Shown: one piece after another, positions 42,369 through 49,604 of the stretch
Layout of the letters: every line of letters starts with the position of its first letter
Numbering within the stretch: position 1 is the stretch's first letter
NCBI GenBank assembly: GCA_024278215.1
Contig: JAJRTR010000202.1
Location: 1 to 49,604 of the forward strand
Length of the DNA: 49,604 bases
Source: a bacterium
Lineage (GTDB): Bacteria > UBP15 > UBA6099 > JAJRTR01
Direction of reading: 5' to 3'
The notes under the pieces: model-generated
The model's database searches: none
What the model was told of the DNA's origin: nothing
Seen by the model: the letters and a program-made list of their open reading frames with translations, nothing else
Program-made: the position numbers and the translations under genes

Positions 42369-42554
42369 TTACCAGCTGGATTTCGTCACGCCGGGAATTT
42401 TCCCCTCGTGCGCCAGCGTCCTGAAGCAGATTCGGCAGATTCCGAACTTGCGGTAGTAGCCCCGCGGCCTGCCACAAAGTTTGCAGCGGTTCCGCTGGCG
42501 GGTCGAGTATTTCGGTTTTTTCATCGCTTTGTTGTAAAGTGCTTTTCTTGTCAA
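42369..42554 (-). CDS. rpsN: 30S ribosomal protein S14, zinc-binding short form
   Basis: 61 residues from a TTG start placed five bases after [26 protein letters not shown] carries both CxxC pairs of the S14Z form, followed by [15 protein letters not shown]. The short zinc form is the ancestral type; the longer C- form is absent from this operon. Confidence 0.96.
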   Translation of the reverse strand: MTRKALYNKAMKKPKYSTRQRNRCKLCGRPRGYYRKFGICRICFRTLAHEGKIPGVTKSSW

Positions 42555-42569
42555 AACAACACCCCTAGC

Positions 42570-43169
42570 TTATGAAGCGAAAGGCATGCCGAATCTTCTC
42601 AGCAACGACACGCCTTCCTGATCTGTTTTTGCTGTTGTTACTATCGTTATATCCATTCCCCTGACCTTATCGACTTTGTCGTATTCGACCTCGGGGAAAA
42701 TAAGTTGCTCGCGAATTCCGATGGAATAGTTGCCGCGTCCGTCCATTTTCTTTGTCGAGTAGCCGCGAAAGTCACGCACACGCGGTGTGGCGGTGTTGAT
42801 GAAACGATCAAGAAAGTCAAACATCTTCCAGCCCCGCAACGTAACTTTTGTGCCTACCTGCCATCCCGCACGTATTTTGAAGTTCGATATGGCTTTTTTC
42901 GCGCGGGTTATTATCGGTTTCTGGCCGGTGATAACGGTCAGGTCGCGCACGGCATTTTCCATGGCTTTAGGCTCGTCCTTGGAGTTGCCGACACCAATGT
43001 TGACAACGATCTTCTCCAGTCTTGGAACCTGCATAACGCTGCTGTAGTTGAACTCTTCCACCATTTCCTGCACTATCTTATCCCGGTACATCTTTTTATA
43101 CCTGGGTTCGGTCAGCGGTGCGGCGGCTTCTTTCGCCTTCTTCTGTTTTTTTCCATTTTTATCAGCCAT
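42570..43169 (-). CDS. rplE: 50S ribosomal protein L5 with basic N-terminal extension
   Basis: 199 residues, about 20 longer than usual. The extra N-terminus is Lys/Ala-rich ([19 protein letters not shown]), then [20 protein letters not shown] begins the normal protein. [40 protein letters not shown] and [20 protein letters not shown] are typical. It binds 5S rRNA and contacts P-site tRNA. It overlaps the end of rplX by eight bases. Confidence 0.95.
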   Translation of the reverse strand: MADKNGKKQKKAKEAAAPLTEPRYKKMYRDKIVQEMVEEFNYSSVMQVPRLEKIVVNIGVGNSKDEPKAMENAVRDLTVITGQKPIITRAKKAISNFKIRAGWQVGTKVTLRGWKMFDFLDRFINTATPRVRDFRGYSTKKMDGRGNYSIGIREQLIFPEVEYDKVDKVRGMDITIVTTAKTDQEGVSLLRRFGMPFAS

Positions 43170-43518
43170 CGATCAATTCACCACATTTCCGGCACTTCCT
43201 GCTTGTCCGGCCTTCCTTGTCTTTCATGTAGGTGACCCTCGCCGTCTTCGAGCAGCGCGGGCATATCAACTGGACGTTCGAGACATCCATGGGCGCGGGC
43301 AATTCGATGACGCCGCCCTGCGGGTTCTTCTGCGGATCGGGCCTCACGGCTTTCTTCATCAGGTTGATCTTCGCGACCGAGACTTTGCCTTTTTTCGGGT
43401 CCACTGTCAGCACTTCGCCCTCTTTGCCCCTGTCTTTTCCGCATATAACCCTGACTGTGTCGCCTTTGCGGATTTTTATCTTTCTTCTCACTGTTTTCGT
43501 TTTTGCCTTCGCCGGCAT
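43162..43518 (-). CDS. rplX: 50S ribosomal protein L24
   Basis: 118 residues. The KOW motif [20 protein letters not shown] is followed by [20 protein letters not shown]. The C-terminus carries two CxxC pairs (CPRCSK and CRKCGE, about 89-113), which suggests a zinc site, and a slightly longer N-terminal basic stretch. L24 initiates 50S assembly. Confidence 0.95.
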   Translation of the reverse strand: MPAKAKTKTVRRKIKIRKGDTVRVICGKDRGKEGEVLTVDPKKGKVSVAKINLMKKAVRPDPQKNPQGGVIELPAPMDVSNVQLICPRCSKTARVTYMKDKEGRTSRKCRKCGELIDG

Positions 43519-43538
43519 GACTTGTCTCCTGTTCCTGC

Positions 43539-43907
43539 TTAAAGCACTTCGGGTGCGAGTGATACGATTTTCATGAACTGCTTCTCCCTCAGCTCGCGGC
43601 CCACCGGCCCGAACACGCGCGTGCCGACCGGATTGCTCTGGGCATCAATTACAACAGCGGCGTTGTCGTCGAATCTTATGTACGATCCGTCCGCCCTGCC
43701 TGTCGCTTTTTTCGTCCTGACTATCACCGCCTTGATTACCGTCCCTTTCTTGATGTTCGAGTTCGGGATCGCCTGTTTAACCGTGGCCGTGATCACATCG
43801 CCCATTCCGGCATATCTCCGGTGACTTTCACCGGGGATCCTAATACAAAGAATTTCTTTGGCTCCTGAATTATCGGCTATCTTAAGCCTTGACTCCACCT
43901 GTATCAT
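43539..43907 (-). CDS. rplN: 50S ribosomal protein L14
   Basis: 122 residues, canonical length. [40 protein letters not shown] and [20 protein letters not shown] are diagnostic. The first 26 bases lie inside the end of the extended rpsQ frame, and its ribosome site GGAGAG is within that tail. Confidence 0.97.
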   Translation of the reverse strand: MIQVESRLKIADNSGAKEILCIRIPGESHRRYAGMGDVITATVKQAIPNSNIKKGTVIKAVIVRTKKATGRADGSYIRFDDNAAVVIDAQSNPVGTRVFGPVGRELREKQFMKIVSLAPEVL

Positions 43908-44544
43908 CTGTCTCTCCGGTTTCCGCTTCCTGCTGTTCTTCTATTTCCTGAGCTTCAGGCTCAGTTCCGTTTTCCGTCTTTACTTCTTCCGGTTCCGCTT
44001 CCGGCTCCGAGTCTACTGGCGCGGCTTCGGGTTCCTGTGCGTCTGCTTCCACAGCTTCTTCCGCCACTGCCTCTTCCGGCACGGTCGTTTCTTCCGTTAC
44101 TTCTTCGACCGTCTCTTCAGCTTCCTGCGCTTCTTCCGCCGCAGCTTCAGGTTCCACTTCTGCTTCAGGTTCTGCCGCGCCCGCGACGCTTTCCGGCGCT
44201 TCAGTTTCCGGCGCTTGCGCAGCAGCCTTCTGCACCGGTTTCTCTTTTTTCATTACGAGTTCGTCTGTTTCCACTATCTCTTCGGTAGATACATATTTAC
44301 GTCGCAGTATCTCGACGATTCTCCATCTTTTATCCTTGCTCAGCGGACGGCATTCCATACATGTCACCATGTCGCCCAGTCTGCATTCGTTTTCTTCGTC
44401 ATGCGCTTTATATCTTTTGCGCCGTGTTATAAATTTCTTGTATCTCGGATGTTGTTTCCGAGTCTCGGTCTGGACAATAACCGTCTTGTCCATTCTATCA
44501 CTTATAACCGTTCCTGTGATCGTTTGCCTGCTGGTGGTTCTCAT
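43882..44544 (-). CDS. rpsQ: 30S ribosomal protein S17 with about 130-residue acidic tail
   Basis: 220 residues from ATG 44544, which overlaps the rpmC stop (TGATG). Residues 1-88 are a normal S17: [58 protein letters not shown]. From about 95 an Ala/Glu/Pro/Val repeat-like tail begins ([40 protein letters not shown]) and continues to the end, strongly negative and without Trp or Cys. S17 normally ends near 85-90. The tail runs 26 bases into rplN, so it is not an assembly join. The most likely state is a disordered, surface-exposed extension. Confidence 0.95.
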   Translation of the reverse strand: MRTTSRQTITGTVISDRMDKTVIVQTETRKQHPRYKKFITRRKRYKAHDEENECRLGDMVTCMECRPLSKDKRWRIVEILRRKYVSTEEIVETDELVMKKEKPVQKAAAQAPETEAPESVAGAAEPEAEVEPEAAAEEAQEAEETVEEVTEETTVPEEAVAEEAVEADAQEPEAAPVDSEPEAEPEEVKTENGTEPEAQEIEEQQEAETGETDDTGGVKA

Positions 44545-44744
44545 CACTTGGCTTCCTTCCGGTTTCTATCATTCATTATTGTATTTATGCGGGCGATATT
44601 TCTTCGCACTTCGCGTGCCCTTTTCGGATTCTGGTTCTGATGTGAAGCCGTCTGCCACCTCAGGTTAAACTGCTCCTTTTTGTAACTTGCAAGTTTTTCT
44701 ACAAGTTCAATATCGGTCATTTTATGCAATTCTGCAGCTTTCAT
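44544..44744 (-). CDS. rpmC: 50S ribosomal protein L29
   Basis: 66 residues from ATG 44744, five bases after GGTGGA; the frame is open further upstream into rplP but without a start that fits. MKAAELHKMTDIELVEKLAS, EQFNLRWQTASHQNQNPKRA and REVRRNIARINTIMNDR are the L29 helical hairpin near the peptide exit tunnel. The TGA stop overlaps the rpsQ ATG. Confidence 0.95.
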   Translation of the reverse strand: MKAAELHKMTDIELVEKLASYKKEQFNLRWQTASHQNQNPKRAREVRRNIARINTIMNDRNRKEAK

Positions 44745-44758
44745 GTCGAATCCACCTT

Positions 44759-45163
44759 TTATCTTTCTACAACCCGGCACCTGATGGGCATTTTGTAGCT
44801 GGCGAGTTTCAGCGCTTTTATCGAAAGGTCGTGCGGCGCGCCCGCCAGTTCAATCATCATGGTTCCCGGTTTGACAACCGCTACCCAGCTCTCCGGTGCG
44901 CCTTTTCCTTTTCCCATGCGTGTTTCCGCGGGCTTTTTGGTGATGGGCTTATGAGGGAAAATGCGAATCCACACTTTCCCCCCCCTTTTGACGCATCTCG
45001 TGACTGCGATACGGGATGCCTCTATCTGCCTGGCGGTTATCCAGCCCGGCTCGAGGGCCTGCAAACCATATTCGCCGAAGGATACGTCCGTACCCTTGCG
45101 TGGGGAACCCTTCATGCGGCCCCTCTGCACTTTTCTGTGTTTAACTTTTCTTGGTTGAAGCAT
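44759..45163 (-). CDS. rplP: 50S ribosomal protein L16
   Basis: 134 residues, usual length. [40 protein letters not shown], and the central [20 protein letters not shown] with [17 protein letters not shown] are diagnostic. It organises the A-site region of 23S rRNA. Confidence 0.97.
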   Translation of the reverse strand: MLQPRKVKHRKVQRGRMKGSPRKGTDVSFGEYGLQALEPGWITARQIEASRIAVTRCVKRGGKVWIRIFPHKPITKKPAETRMGKGKGAPESWVAVVKPGTMMIELAGAPHDLSIKALKLASYKMPIRCRVVER

Positions 45164-45178
45164 GGCCGTTCTTTCCTT

Positions 45179-45907
45179 TTAGTCGTTGAGGCCCAGCGCA
45201 AGGTCCGCTTTGAACCTTTTGGGGTCTTTTATTCCCTTAAATATCCATACTTTTATTCCGATTTTCCCATAAGTCGTGAAGGCTTCCGTGATTGCGTAAT
45301 CGATGTCGGCCCTGAGCGTGTGCAGGGGCACACGTCCCTGTCGATACCATTCTTTTCGTGCTATCTCAGCGCCGCCGAGCCTGCCGGAACAACATATTCT
45401 GACTCCACCGGCACCTGCTCGCAGTACCCTGTCCATCGACTGCTTGATGGCCCTCTTGACACTGAACCGCCGCTCGAGCATCATCGCTATTCCCTGCCCC
45501 ACAAGGTTCGCGTCGAGGTCGGGCTGTTCTATCGGCCTGATCTTGATGTCGACATTCTTGCCGGTCTTGTTGCGCAGGTTCGATGTCAGCGCCTCGATGG
45601 TTTCTCCGTTTTTGCCTATGACGATACCGGGTTTGGACGTTTTTATATACACGGTAACATTCCTTGCTTTGCGCTCTATCTCGACCTTCGAGATGCCGCT
45701 GAAGCGCAGTGTGTCGCGCTGGTAGCGTTTGAGCGCGCGGCCTGTGAAACCTCTGGTATCGCCTCTGTAATTCCATTTCTTCACGATGTCGTTCAGCATA
45801 AAATCTTCGTGAAGATTTTCCATATAGTCTTTTTCGGCATACCATCGGCTGTCCCAGGTGTCTATGACGCCGAGCCGCATTCCTCTTGGATGTACTTTCT
45901 GGCCCAA
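45179..45907 (-). CDS. rpsC: 30S ribosomal protein S3
   Basis: 242 residues from TTG 45907, seven bases after GGAGG. The longer frame starting at 45964 overlaps rplV and lacks a ribosome site; family alignments start at (M)GQKVHPRGMRLGV. KH domain: VYIKTSKPGIVIGKNGETIE. C-terminal domain: GVRICCSGRLGGAEIARKEW and DIDYAITEAFTTYGKIGIKV. It sits at the mRNA entry site. The tail after VWIFKG is short but extended by about 20 residues. Confidence 0.95.
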   Translation of the reverse strand: MGQKVHPRGMRLGVIDTWDSRWYAEKDYMENLHEDFMLNDIVKKWNYRGDTRGFTGRALKRYQRDTLRFSGISKVEIERKARNVTVYIKTSKPGIVIGKNGETIEALTSNLRNKTGKNVDIKIRPIEQPDLDANLVGQGIAMMLERRFSVKRAIKQSMDRVLRAGAGGVRICCSGRLGGAEIARKEWYRQGRVPLHTLRADIDYAITEAFTTYGKIGIKVWIFKGIKDPKRFKADLALGLND

Positions 45908-45921
45908 AACCAAGCCTCCGT

Positions 45922-46263
45922 TTATTTCATTTTTTGATCTGTCAGCACAAATGTTATGTGACATGTGCGTTTTCTAATTCGGCACGCTCTGCCCATCGCG
46001 CGAGCTCTGATCCTCTTCTGCATGGGCCCTTCGTCCGCAATCGCATTTTTTACATACAATGCGTCTTTAATCATATTGTGGTTTTCTTCCGCGTTCGCTC
46101 CTGCCGCAGCCAGCACTTTCAGCAGTTTCGCCGATGTGGGCGAAGGCTGGAACTCCAATATTGATATTGCTTCAGAAAACGGTTTGCCTTTAACCAGATT
46201 CATATAGCGCCTGACCTTATTGGCCGGAACGCTCAGATATTTGGCTGTCGCTTTTGCTTCCAT
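45922..46263 (-). CDS. rplV: 50S ribosomal protein L22
   Basis: 113 residues. AKYLSVPANKVRRYMNLVKG, the helix with AKLLKVLAAAGANAEENHNM, and MQKRIRARAMGRACRIRKRT, the hairpin that lines the exit tunnel, are typical. Normal length. Order rpsS-rplV-rpsC as usual. Confidence 0.96.
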   Translation of the reverse strand: MEAKATAKYLSVPANKVRRYMNLVKGKPFSEAISILEFQPSPTSAKLLKVLAAAGANAEENHNMIKDALYVKNAIADEGPMQKRIRARAMGRACRIRKRTCHITFVLTDQKMK

Positions 46264-46314
46264 GGTTGACGCCTGCCTTATCGAGCTTGTTTTATTGCTT
46301 TTCCTTCCTTACGC

Positions 46315-46596
46315 TTAACGAACTCTTGATTTCTTATCCGAACCCGCATGGCCCCTGAATGTTCTTGTCGGTGCAAATTCACCGAGTTTGTGGCCGACCA
46401 TATTTTCAGTGATGTACACAGGCATGTGTTTTCTGCCGTTGTGCACGGCTATGGTCAGACCGACCATCTCCGGAACCACCATTGACGCACGGGACCATGT
46501 TTTGATCATTCCGCCGCTCTTGTGCTTCTGGGCGGCCTTGACCTTTTTCATCAATTTCTCGTCCACGTAAGGACCTTTTTTTAATGACCTTGGCAC
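46315..46596 (-). CDS. rpsS: 30S ribosomal protein S19
   Basis: 93 residues from a GTG start seven bases after [44 protein letters not shown] and [20 protein letters not shown] are diagnostic. It is the head protein next to S13, its direct contact in the 30S subunit. Confidence 0.97.
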   Translation of the reverse strand: MPRSLKKGPYVDEKLMKKVKAAQKHKSGGMIKTWSRASMVVPEMVGLTIAVHNGRKHMPVYITENMVGHKLGEFAPTRTFRGHAGSDKKSRVR

Positions 46597-46630
46597 TACG
46601 TTGCTCCTATAGTGTATTTATGCGCAATAA

Positions 46631-47479
46631 TTAACGTCTGCGTTTCTTGTGTCGCGATGTTACGATCGCCTTGTTGCTCTTGCTCTTCTTGCGCCGCCTG
46701 CCGCCTTTTGCGGGTACTCCCCATGGGGATACAGGATGCCGACCTGCTGTTTTATTCCTGCCCTCGCCGCCGCCGTGGGGGTGGTCGCACGGGTTCATGA
46801 CCGTGCCGCGCACTGTGGGGCGTATGCCGAGCCAGCGTTTCCTGCCGGCCTTGCCGATTGAAATGTGGCTGTGATCTTCATTTCCCACCTGGCCGATTGT
46901 GGCACGGCACTTGATGCTTATCAGCCGCACTTCGCCCGAGGGCAGTCTGACATGGGCCATTTTGCCTTCTTTGGCCATTATCTGCGCGTACATTCCGGCC
47001 GACCTGGCGAGCTTACCGCCACCGCCCGGCCTCATCTCCACATTGTGGATATATGTACCCAGCGGTATTTCCGACAGTGGGAGCGCGTTGCCTTCCGCGA
47101 TGTCTATCTCCGCGCCTTCTCCGGCAGACATTATCCTGTCTCCGACCTTCATGTTCTTTGTCGCGATTATGTAACTCTTTATTCCGTTCTCATAGTGAAT
47201 CAGCGCTATGCGGCTCGAGCGGTTCGGATCGTATTCTATCGCTGCAACTTTTCCTTCGACACCGTCGCGAACTCTCTTGAAATCGACGTCTCGCAGGCGT
47301 CTCTTGTGCCCGCCGCCCCTGTGCCTCACGGTGAGTTTTCCGGTGTTATTGCGGCCACCGTTTCTTTTCTTTATCCTGGTCAGAGATTTTTCCGGCTTGT
47401 CCTTGGTAATATCATCGTTGGACAGCGCGATATAAAATCTACGGCCCGGGGTTGTCGGTTTATGTTTTTTTACGCCCAT
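46631..47479 (-). CDS. rplB: 50S ribosomal protein L2
   Basis: 282 residues, slightly longer than usual. [60 protein letters not shown] and the C-terminal [20 protein letters not shown] are the L2 signatures; the histidine of DHPHGG lies close to the peptidyl-transferase centre. Position after rplW is canonical. Confidence 0.97.
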   Translation of the reverse strand: MGVKKHKPTTPGRRFYIALSNDDITKDKPEKSLTRIKKRNGGRNNTGKLTVRHRGGGHKRRLRDVDFKRVRDGVEGKVAAIEYDPNRSSRIALIHYENGIKSYIIATKNMKVGDRIMSAGEGAEIDIAEGNALPLSEIPLGTYIHNVEMRPGGGGKLARSAGMYAQIMAKEGKMAHVRLPSGEVRLISIKCRATIGQVGNEDHSHISIGKAGRKRWLGIRPTVRGTVMNPCDHPHGGGEGRNKTAGRHPVSPWGVPAKGGRRRKKSKSNKAIVTSRHKKRRR

Positions 47480-47492
47480 CTCGCAACCTCTC

Positions 47493-47786
47493 TTACATGC
47501 CTTCGAAGAAGCCCTGTATCTTCTGGTCTTTGTTTATCGTAACTATTGCCTTTTTCCATTTCGGGGTGAAGCCCGAGTAACGGCCCATGCTTTTTCTCTT
47601 ACCACGCTTGTTCACTATGTTGACTTTCTCGACTTTCACCTCGAACAGTTCCTGTATCGCTTTCTGCACATCCGTCTTTGTAGCGTTGCGCGCGACTTTA
47701 AAGTAATACTTGCTGGACTGCAAGTCATGGTGACTCTTTTCAGAAATCACCGGCGCGATGATTATATCTCTCGGATCGACTTTCAT
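47493..47786 (-). CDS. rplW: 50S ribosomal protein L23
   Basis: 97 residues. [40 protein letters not shown] and [20 protein letters not shown] are typical of L23, the docking site for trigger factor and SRP at the tunnel exit. Normal length and order. Confidence 0.96.
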   Translation of the reverse strand: MKVDPRDIIIAPVISEKSHHDLQSSKYYFKVARNATKTDVQKAIQELFEVKVEKVNIVNKRGKRKSMGRYSGFTPKWKKAIVTINKDQKIQGFFEGM

Positions 47787-47802
47787 ATCTCAACATCCTC
47801 AA

Positions 47803-48381
47803 TCAGTTTGACAGGTTGTACTGCTCTGCTATGGCGGGCGTTGTCACCAGCCAGTCCGTGCGGAGCAATGCCTGCATATTTATCTTGTCCGCGTGCACCA
47901 TTATTACGTTCGGCAGATTCCTGGCGGATTTTATCGCATTCTCCAGTGCTTCGTCGCTGTTGTATATGAAAAGAACTTTTCCCTCGATGTTCTTTTCCTC
48001 GAGGAAGCTCCTGAACTGCTTTGTGGAAGGCGCTTCGAAAACAAAGCTGTCGATCAGGACTCTTTCCGTGTCCTTCTTCCATTCGATAATAGTTGCCATG
48101 GCCTTGCGGCGCACCTTCTTATTGATCTTGCGGTGGTGGTTCCTCAGTGATGTACCCACCGCGCGACCGCCTCCGCGCCACTGGACCGCTCTGATGCTGC
48201 CCTGCCTGGCGCGACCGGTGCCCTTCTGCCTCCACGGTTTCGCTCCGCCGCCTCTGACCTCGCCGCGTGTCTTCGCTTTCGCCGTGTCGCGCCTCATGTT
48301 TGCGCGCTCTATCCTGAGGCTCTCTGCTATCAGCTTCTGCTCTCTGTCTCTTATCATTTTGTTTTCAGCCATTTTTGTCAC
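47803..48381 (-). CDS. rplD: 50S ribosomal protein L4 with divergent N-terminus
   Basis: 192 residues, GTG start five bases after AGGA (an in-frame ATG at 48372 is the alternative). KTRGEVRGGGAKPWRQKGTG, RARQGSIRAVQWRGGGRAVG and the C-terminal Rossmann-like part (VIMVHADKINMQALLRTDWL) are clear L4. The N-terminal stretch before KTRGEV is 36 residues instead of about 45 and lacks the usual first beta strand, reading MAENKMIRDREQKLIAESLR. rplC ends only 29 bases upstream, so no missing exon-like piece can be hidden there. Confidence 0.94.
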   Translation of the reverse strand: MTKMAENKMIRDREQKLIAESLRIERANMRRDTAKAKTRGEVRGGGAKPWRQKGTGRARQGSIRAVQWRGGGRAVGTSLRNHHRKINKKVRRKAMATIIEWKKDTERVLIDSFVFEAPSTKQFRSFLEEKNIEGKVLFIYNSDEALENAIKSARNLPNVIMVHADKINMQALLRTDWLVTTPAIAEQYNLSN

Positions 48382-48410
48382 AGCCGTCCTGTATCATGTG
48401 CTTCCGGCAA

Positions 48411-49133
48411 TTACATGTTTTCCAGAATTACCAGCGAATTCGGTTTGCCGGGTATGGAACCCCTGAGCGCTATAACGAACTTTGTCGCGCCGCCCTTTTC
48501 CCTGCTCTTTTCTTTCTTTTCCACCTGCTCGCCTTCAGCAGCTTTTTCCGGTATTTCGACAGGTTTGGGCGCGTCGAGAGCTTTTATCCGTACGATCCGG
48601 CAGCTCTTCTGGGTCACCTGCACATTGCCCATGTGCCCCGGAGACTTTTTGCCCTTGAAGATGCGTGCGGCATCCGTTGCGCCGGCGCTCATAGGGCGCC
48701 TGTGCACTCTCTTTGCGCCGTGGCTCGCCGGCCCTCCGTGGAAACCGTGTCTCTTCATGGCTCCCGCGAATCCTTTGCCTGAACTTGTCCCCGTCACTTT
48801 CACCAGGGCGGATTCCTTGAACACGTCTTCCGCGGTGATTTCCGTGCCTACTTCCAGGTCCGGTGTTCCATCCATAAGGAATTCCCTGAGCACTTTGAAT
48901 CCGCCGTCTTTGCAGGCTTTCCTGAAGTGCCCTTTCATGGGCTTGTTGAGCTTGTCGGCCTTTACAGGCTGGAAGCCCAGCTGGACGCTGTTGTAGCCGT
49001 CGCCGCCATCGCCGGATTTTATCTGCACTACCGTGCAGGGCCCGACCTCGAGCAACGTGACAGGAATATTGTAGCCTTCCTTGTCGAATATCCGGGTCAT
49101 ACCCAGTTTTCTGCCAATTAGTCCTTTAACCAT
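48411..49133 (-). CDS. rplC: 50S ribosomal protein L3 with C-terminal insertion
   Basis: 240 residues. [40 protein letters not shown], the loop [20 protein letters not shown] and [20 protein letters not shown] are diagnostic; this loop reaches the peptidyl-transferase centre. Near the C-terminus about 30 charged residues ([20 protein letters not shown]) are inserted before the terminal strand [17 protein letters not shown]. Confidence 0.96.
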   Translation of the reverse strand: MVKGLIGRKLGMTRIFDKEGYNIPVTLLEVGPCTVVQIKSGDGGDGYNSVQLGFQPVKADKLNKPMKGHFRKACKDGGFKVLREFLMDGTPDLEVGTEITAEDVFKESALVKVTGTSSGKGFAGAMKRHGFHGGPASHGAKRVHRRPMSAGATDAARIFKGKKSPGHMGNVQVTQKSCRIVRIKALDAPKPVEIPEKAAEGEQVEKKEKSREKGGATKFVIALRGSIPGKPNSLVILENM

Positions 49134-49138
49134 GACCC

Positions 49139-49447
49139 TTACCTTTTAATCTCGATATCCACACCGGATGGTAGCTCCAACTGCTTGAGCGCTTCGATGG
49201 TGGCAGGTGTGGGGCTGTCTATGTCTATCAGCCTTTTATGCGTGCGCATCTCGAAATGTTCTCTGGATTTTTTGTCCACATGAGGCGACTTGAGAACACA
49301 GTATTTCTGAATATCCACAGGCAGCGGTATCGGCCCCATGGCCAACGCGCCCGTGCTGTTCACTGTGTCTACAATCTTCTCCGCGGCCGCATCCAGAATG
49401 GTGTGGTCGAATGATTTAAGTTTTATCCTGAGTTTCAGCTTCGCCAT
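49139..49447 (-). CDS. rpsJ: 30S ribosomal protein S10
   Basis: 102 residues, standard length. [40 protein letters not shown] and [20 protein letters not shown] identify S10 (NusE), also a partner of NusB/NusG in antitermination. It follows tuf by 11 bases. Confidence 0.97.
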   Translation of the reverse strand: MAKLKLRIKLKSFDHTILDAAAEKIVDTVNSTGALAMGPIPLPVDIQKYCVLKSPHVDKKSREHFEMRTHKRLIDIDSPTPATIEALKQLELPSGVDIEIKR

Positions 49448-49458
49448 AATGTCTTCTC

Positions 49459-49604
49459 TCAGTCAACGATCTTTGTGATGACGCCGGCGCCGACTGTTCT
49501 GCCGCCCTCTCGGATAGCGAACCGCAGTCCCTCTTCCATCGCTATCGGCATTATCAGATCCACTTTCATTTCTATTTCGTCTCCCGGCATTACCATTTCC
49601 ACTC
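49459..49604 (-). CDS. tuf: Elongation factor Tu, C-terminal 48 residues (partial)
   Basis: The visible end reads [20 protein letters not shown], then [20 protein letters not shown] and KIVD followed by TGA. This is the last beta barrel of EF-Tu, which delivers aminoacyl-tRNA. The rest lies beyond the right edge of the window, and the tuf-rpsJ junction matches the usual operon order. Confidence 0.97.
   Translation of the reverse strand, partial: VEMVMPGDEIEMKVDLIMPIAMEEGLRFAIREGGRTVGAGVITKIVD

Noticed and set aside
44687-45937. 416-residue open frame on the + strand inside the ribosomal operon
   Set aside because: It runs antisense to rplP and rpsC, has Cys/Phe/His-rich non-protein-like composition and no ribosome site; it is a reading-frame shadow.
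1-49604. CRISPR array, tRNA or rRNA genes
   Set aside because: No regularly spaced short direct repeats and no tRNA T-arm/acceptor combination were found on reading the gaps of either strand.

Overview
The window looks like a chromosome segment from an uncultured, Gram-negative-type (diderm) bacterium of no lineage I can name. The diderm inference rests on a type IV pilus/type II secretion alignment complex, a CsgG-like domain and secreted giant proteins. A FlgM-like anti-sigma gene behind a perfect sigma-28 promoter implies flagella elsewhere in the genome. Coding density is high. Several intergenic gaps hold degenerate dispersed repeats. I see no tRNA, rRNA, CRISPR array, transposase or phage gene.

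Left part (1-9860, mostly + strand): a small CC-motif protein on the minus strand. Then come a 1465-residue secreted, cysteine-rich fibronectin-III-like protein ending in a type I dockerin, a 347-residue exported protein that seems to share its N-terminal modules, and a 916-residue GH38/GH57-like glycoside hydrolase. Together they suggest a surface or extracellular glycan-handling cluster, but no cohesin or anchor is visible.

Middle (9861-23292): a PilM-PilN fusion, a PilO-like and a PilP/GspC-like gene form a compact operon behind a consensus sigma-70 promoter. Then follow aspS, a small acidic helical protein, a zinc-ribbon membrane protein, htpX and a GYF_2 membrane protein (the last two on the minus strand). 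A Cache-type sensor without an output domain overlaps a CCA-adding enzyme gene, and the flgM-like gene closes the region.

23782-33200 (minus strand): a 1899-residue CsgG/FlgT_C-like plus roughly 12 FN3-like repeat protein, recO, an exported TPR protein and truA.

Right part (33625-49604, minus strand): one long S10-spc-alpha ribosomal operon in canonical order, tuf (partial)-rpsJ-rplC-D-W-B-rpsS-rplV-rpsC-rplP-rpmC-rpsQ-rplN-X-E-rpsN-H-rplF-R-rpsE-rplO-secY-adk-map-infA-rpmJ-rpsM-K-D-rpoA-rplQ. rpmD (L30) is missing from its usual place. Several proteins carry low-complexity tails or insertions: S17, S5, L3, L5 and RpoA. rpsM contains an in-frame TAG at codon 59, although TAG clearly acts as a stop in map, rpoA, rplQ, truA and the hydrolase gene. 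That nonsense codon, the perfect sigma-28 promoter at flgM, the PilM-PilN fusion and the S17 acidic tail are the observations most worth following up.
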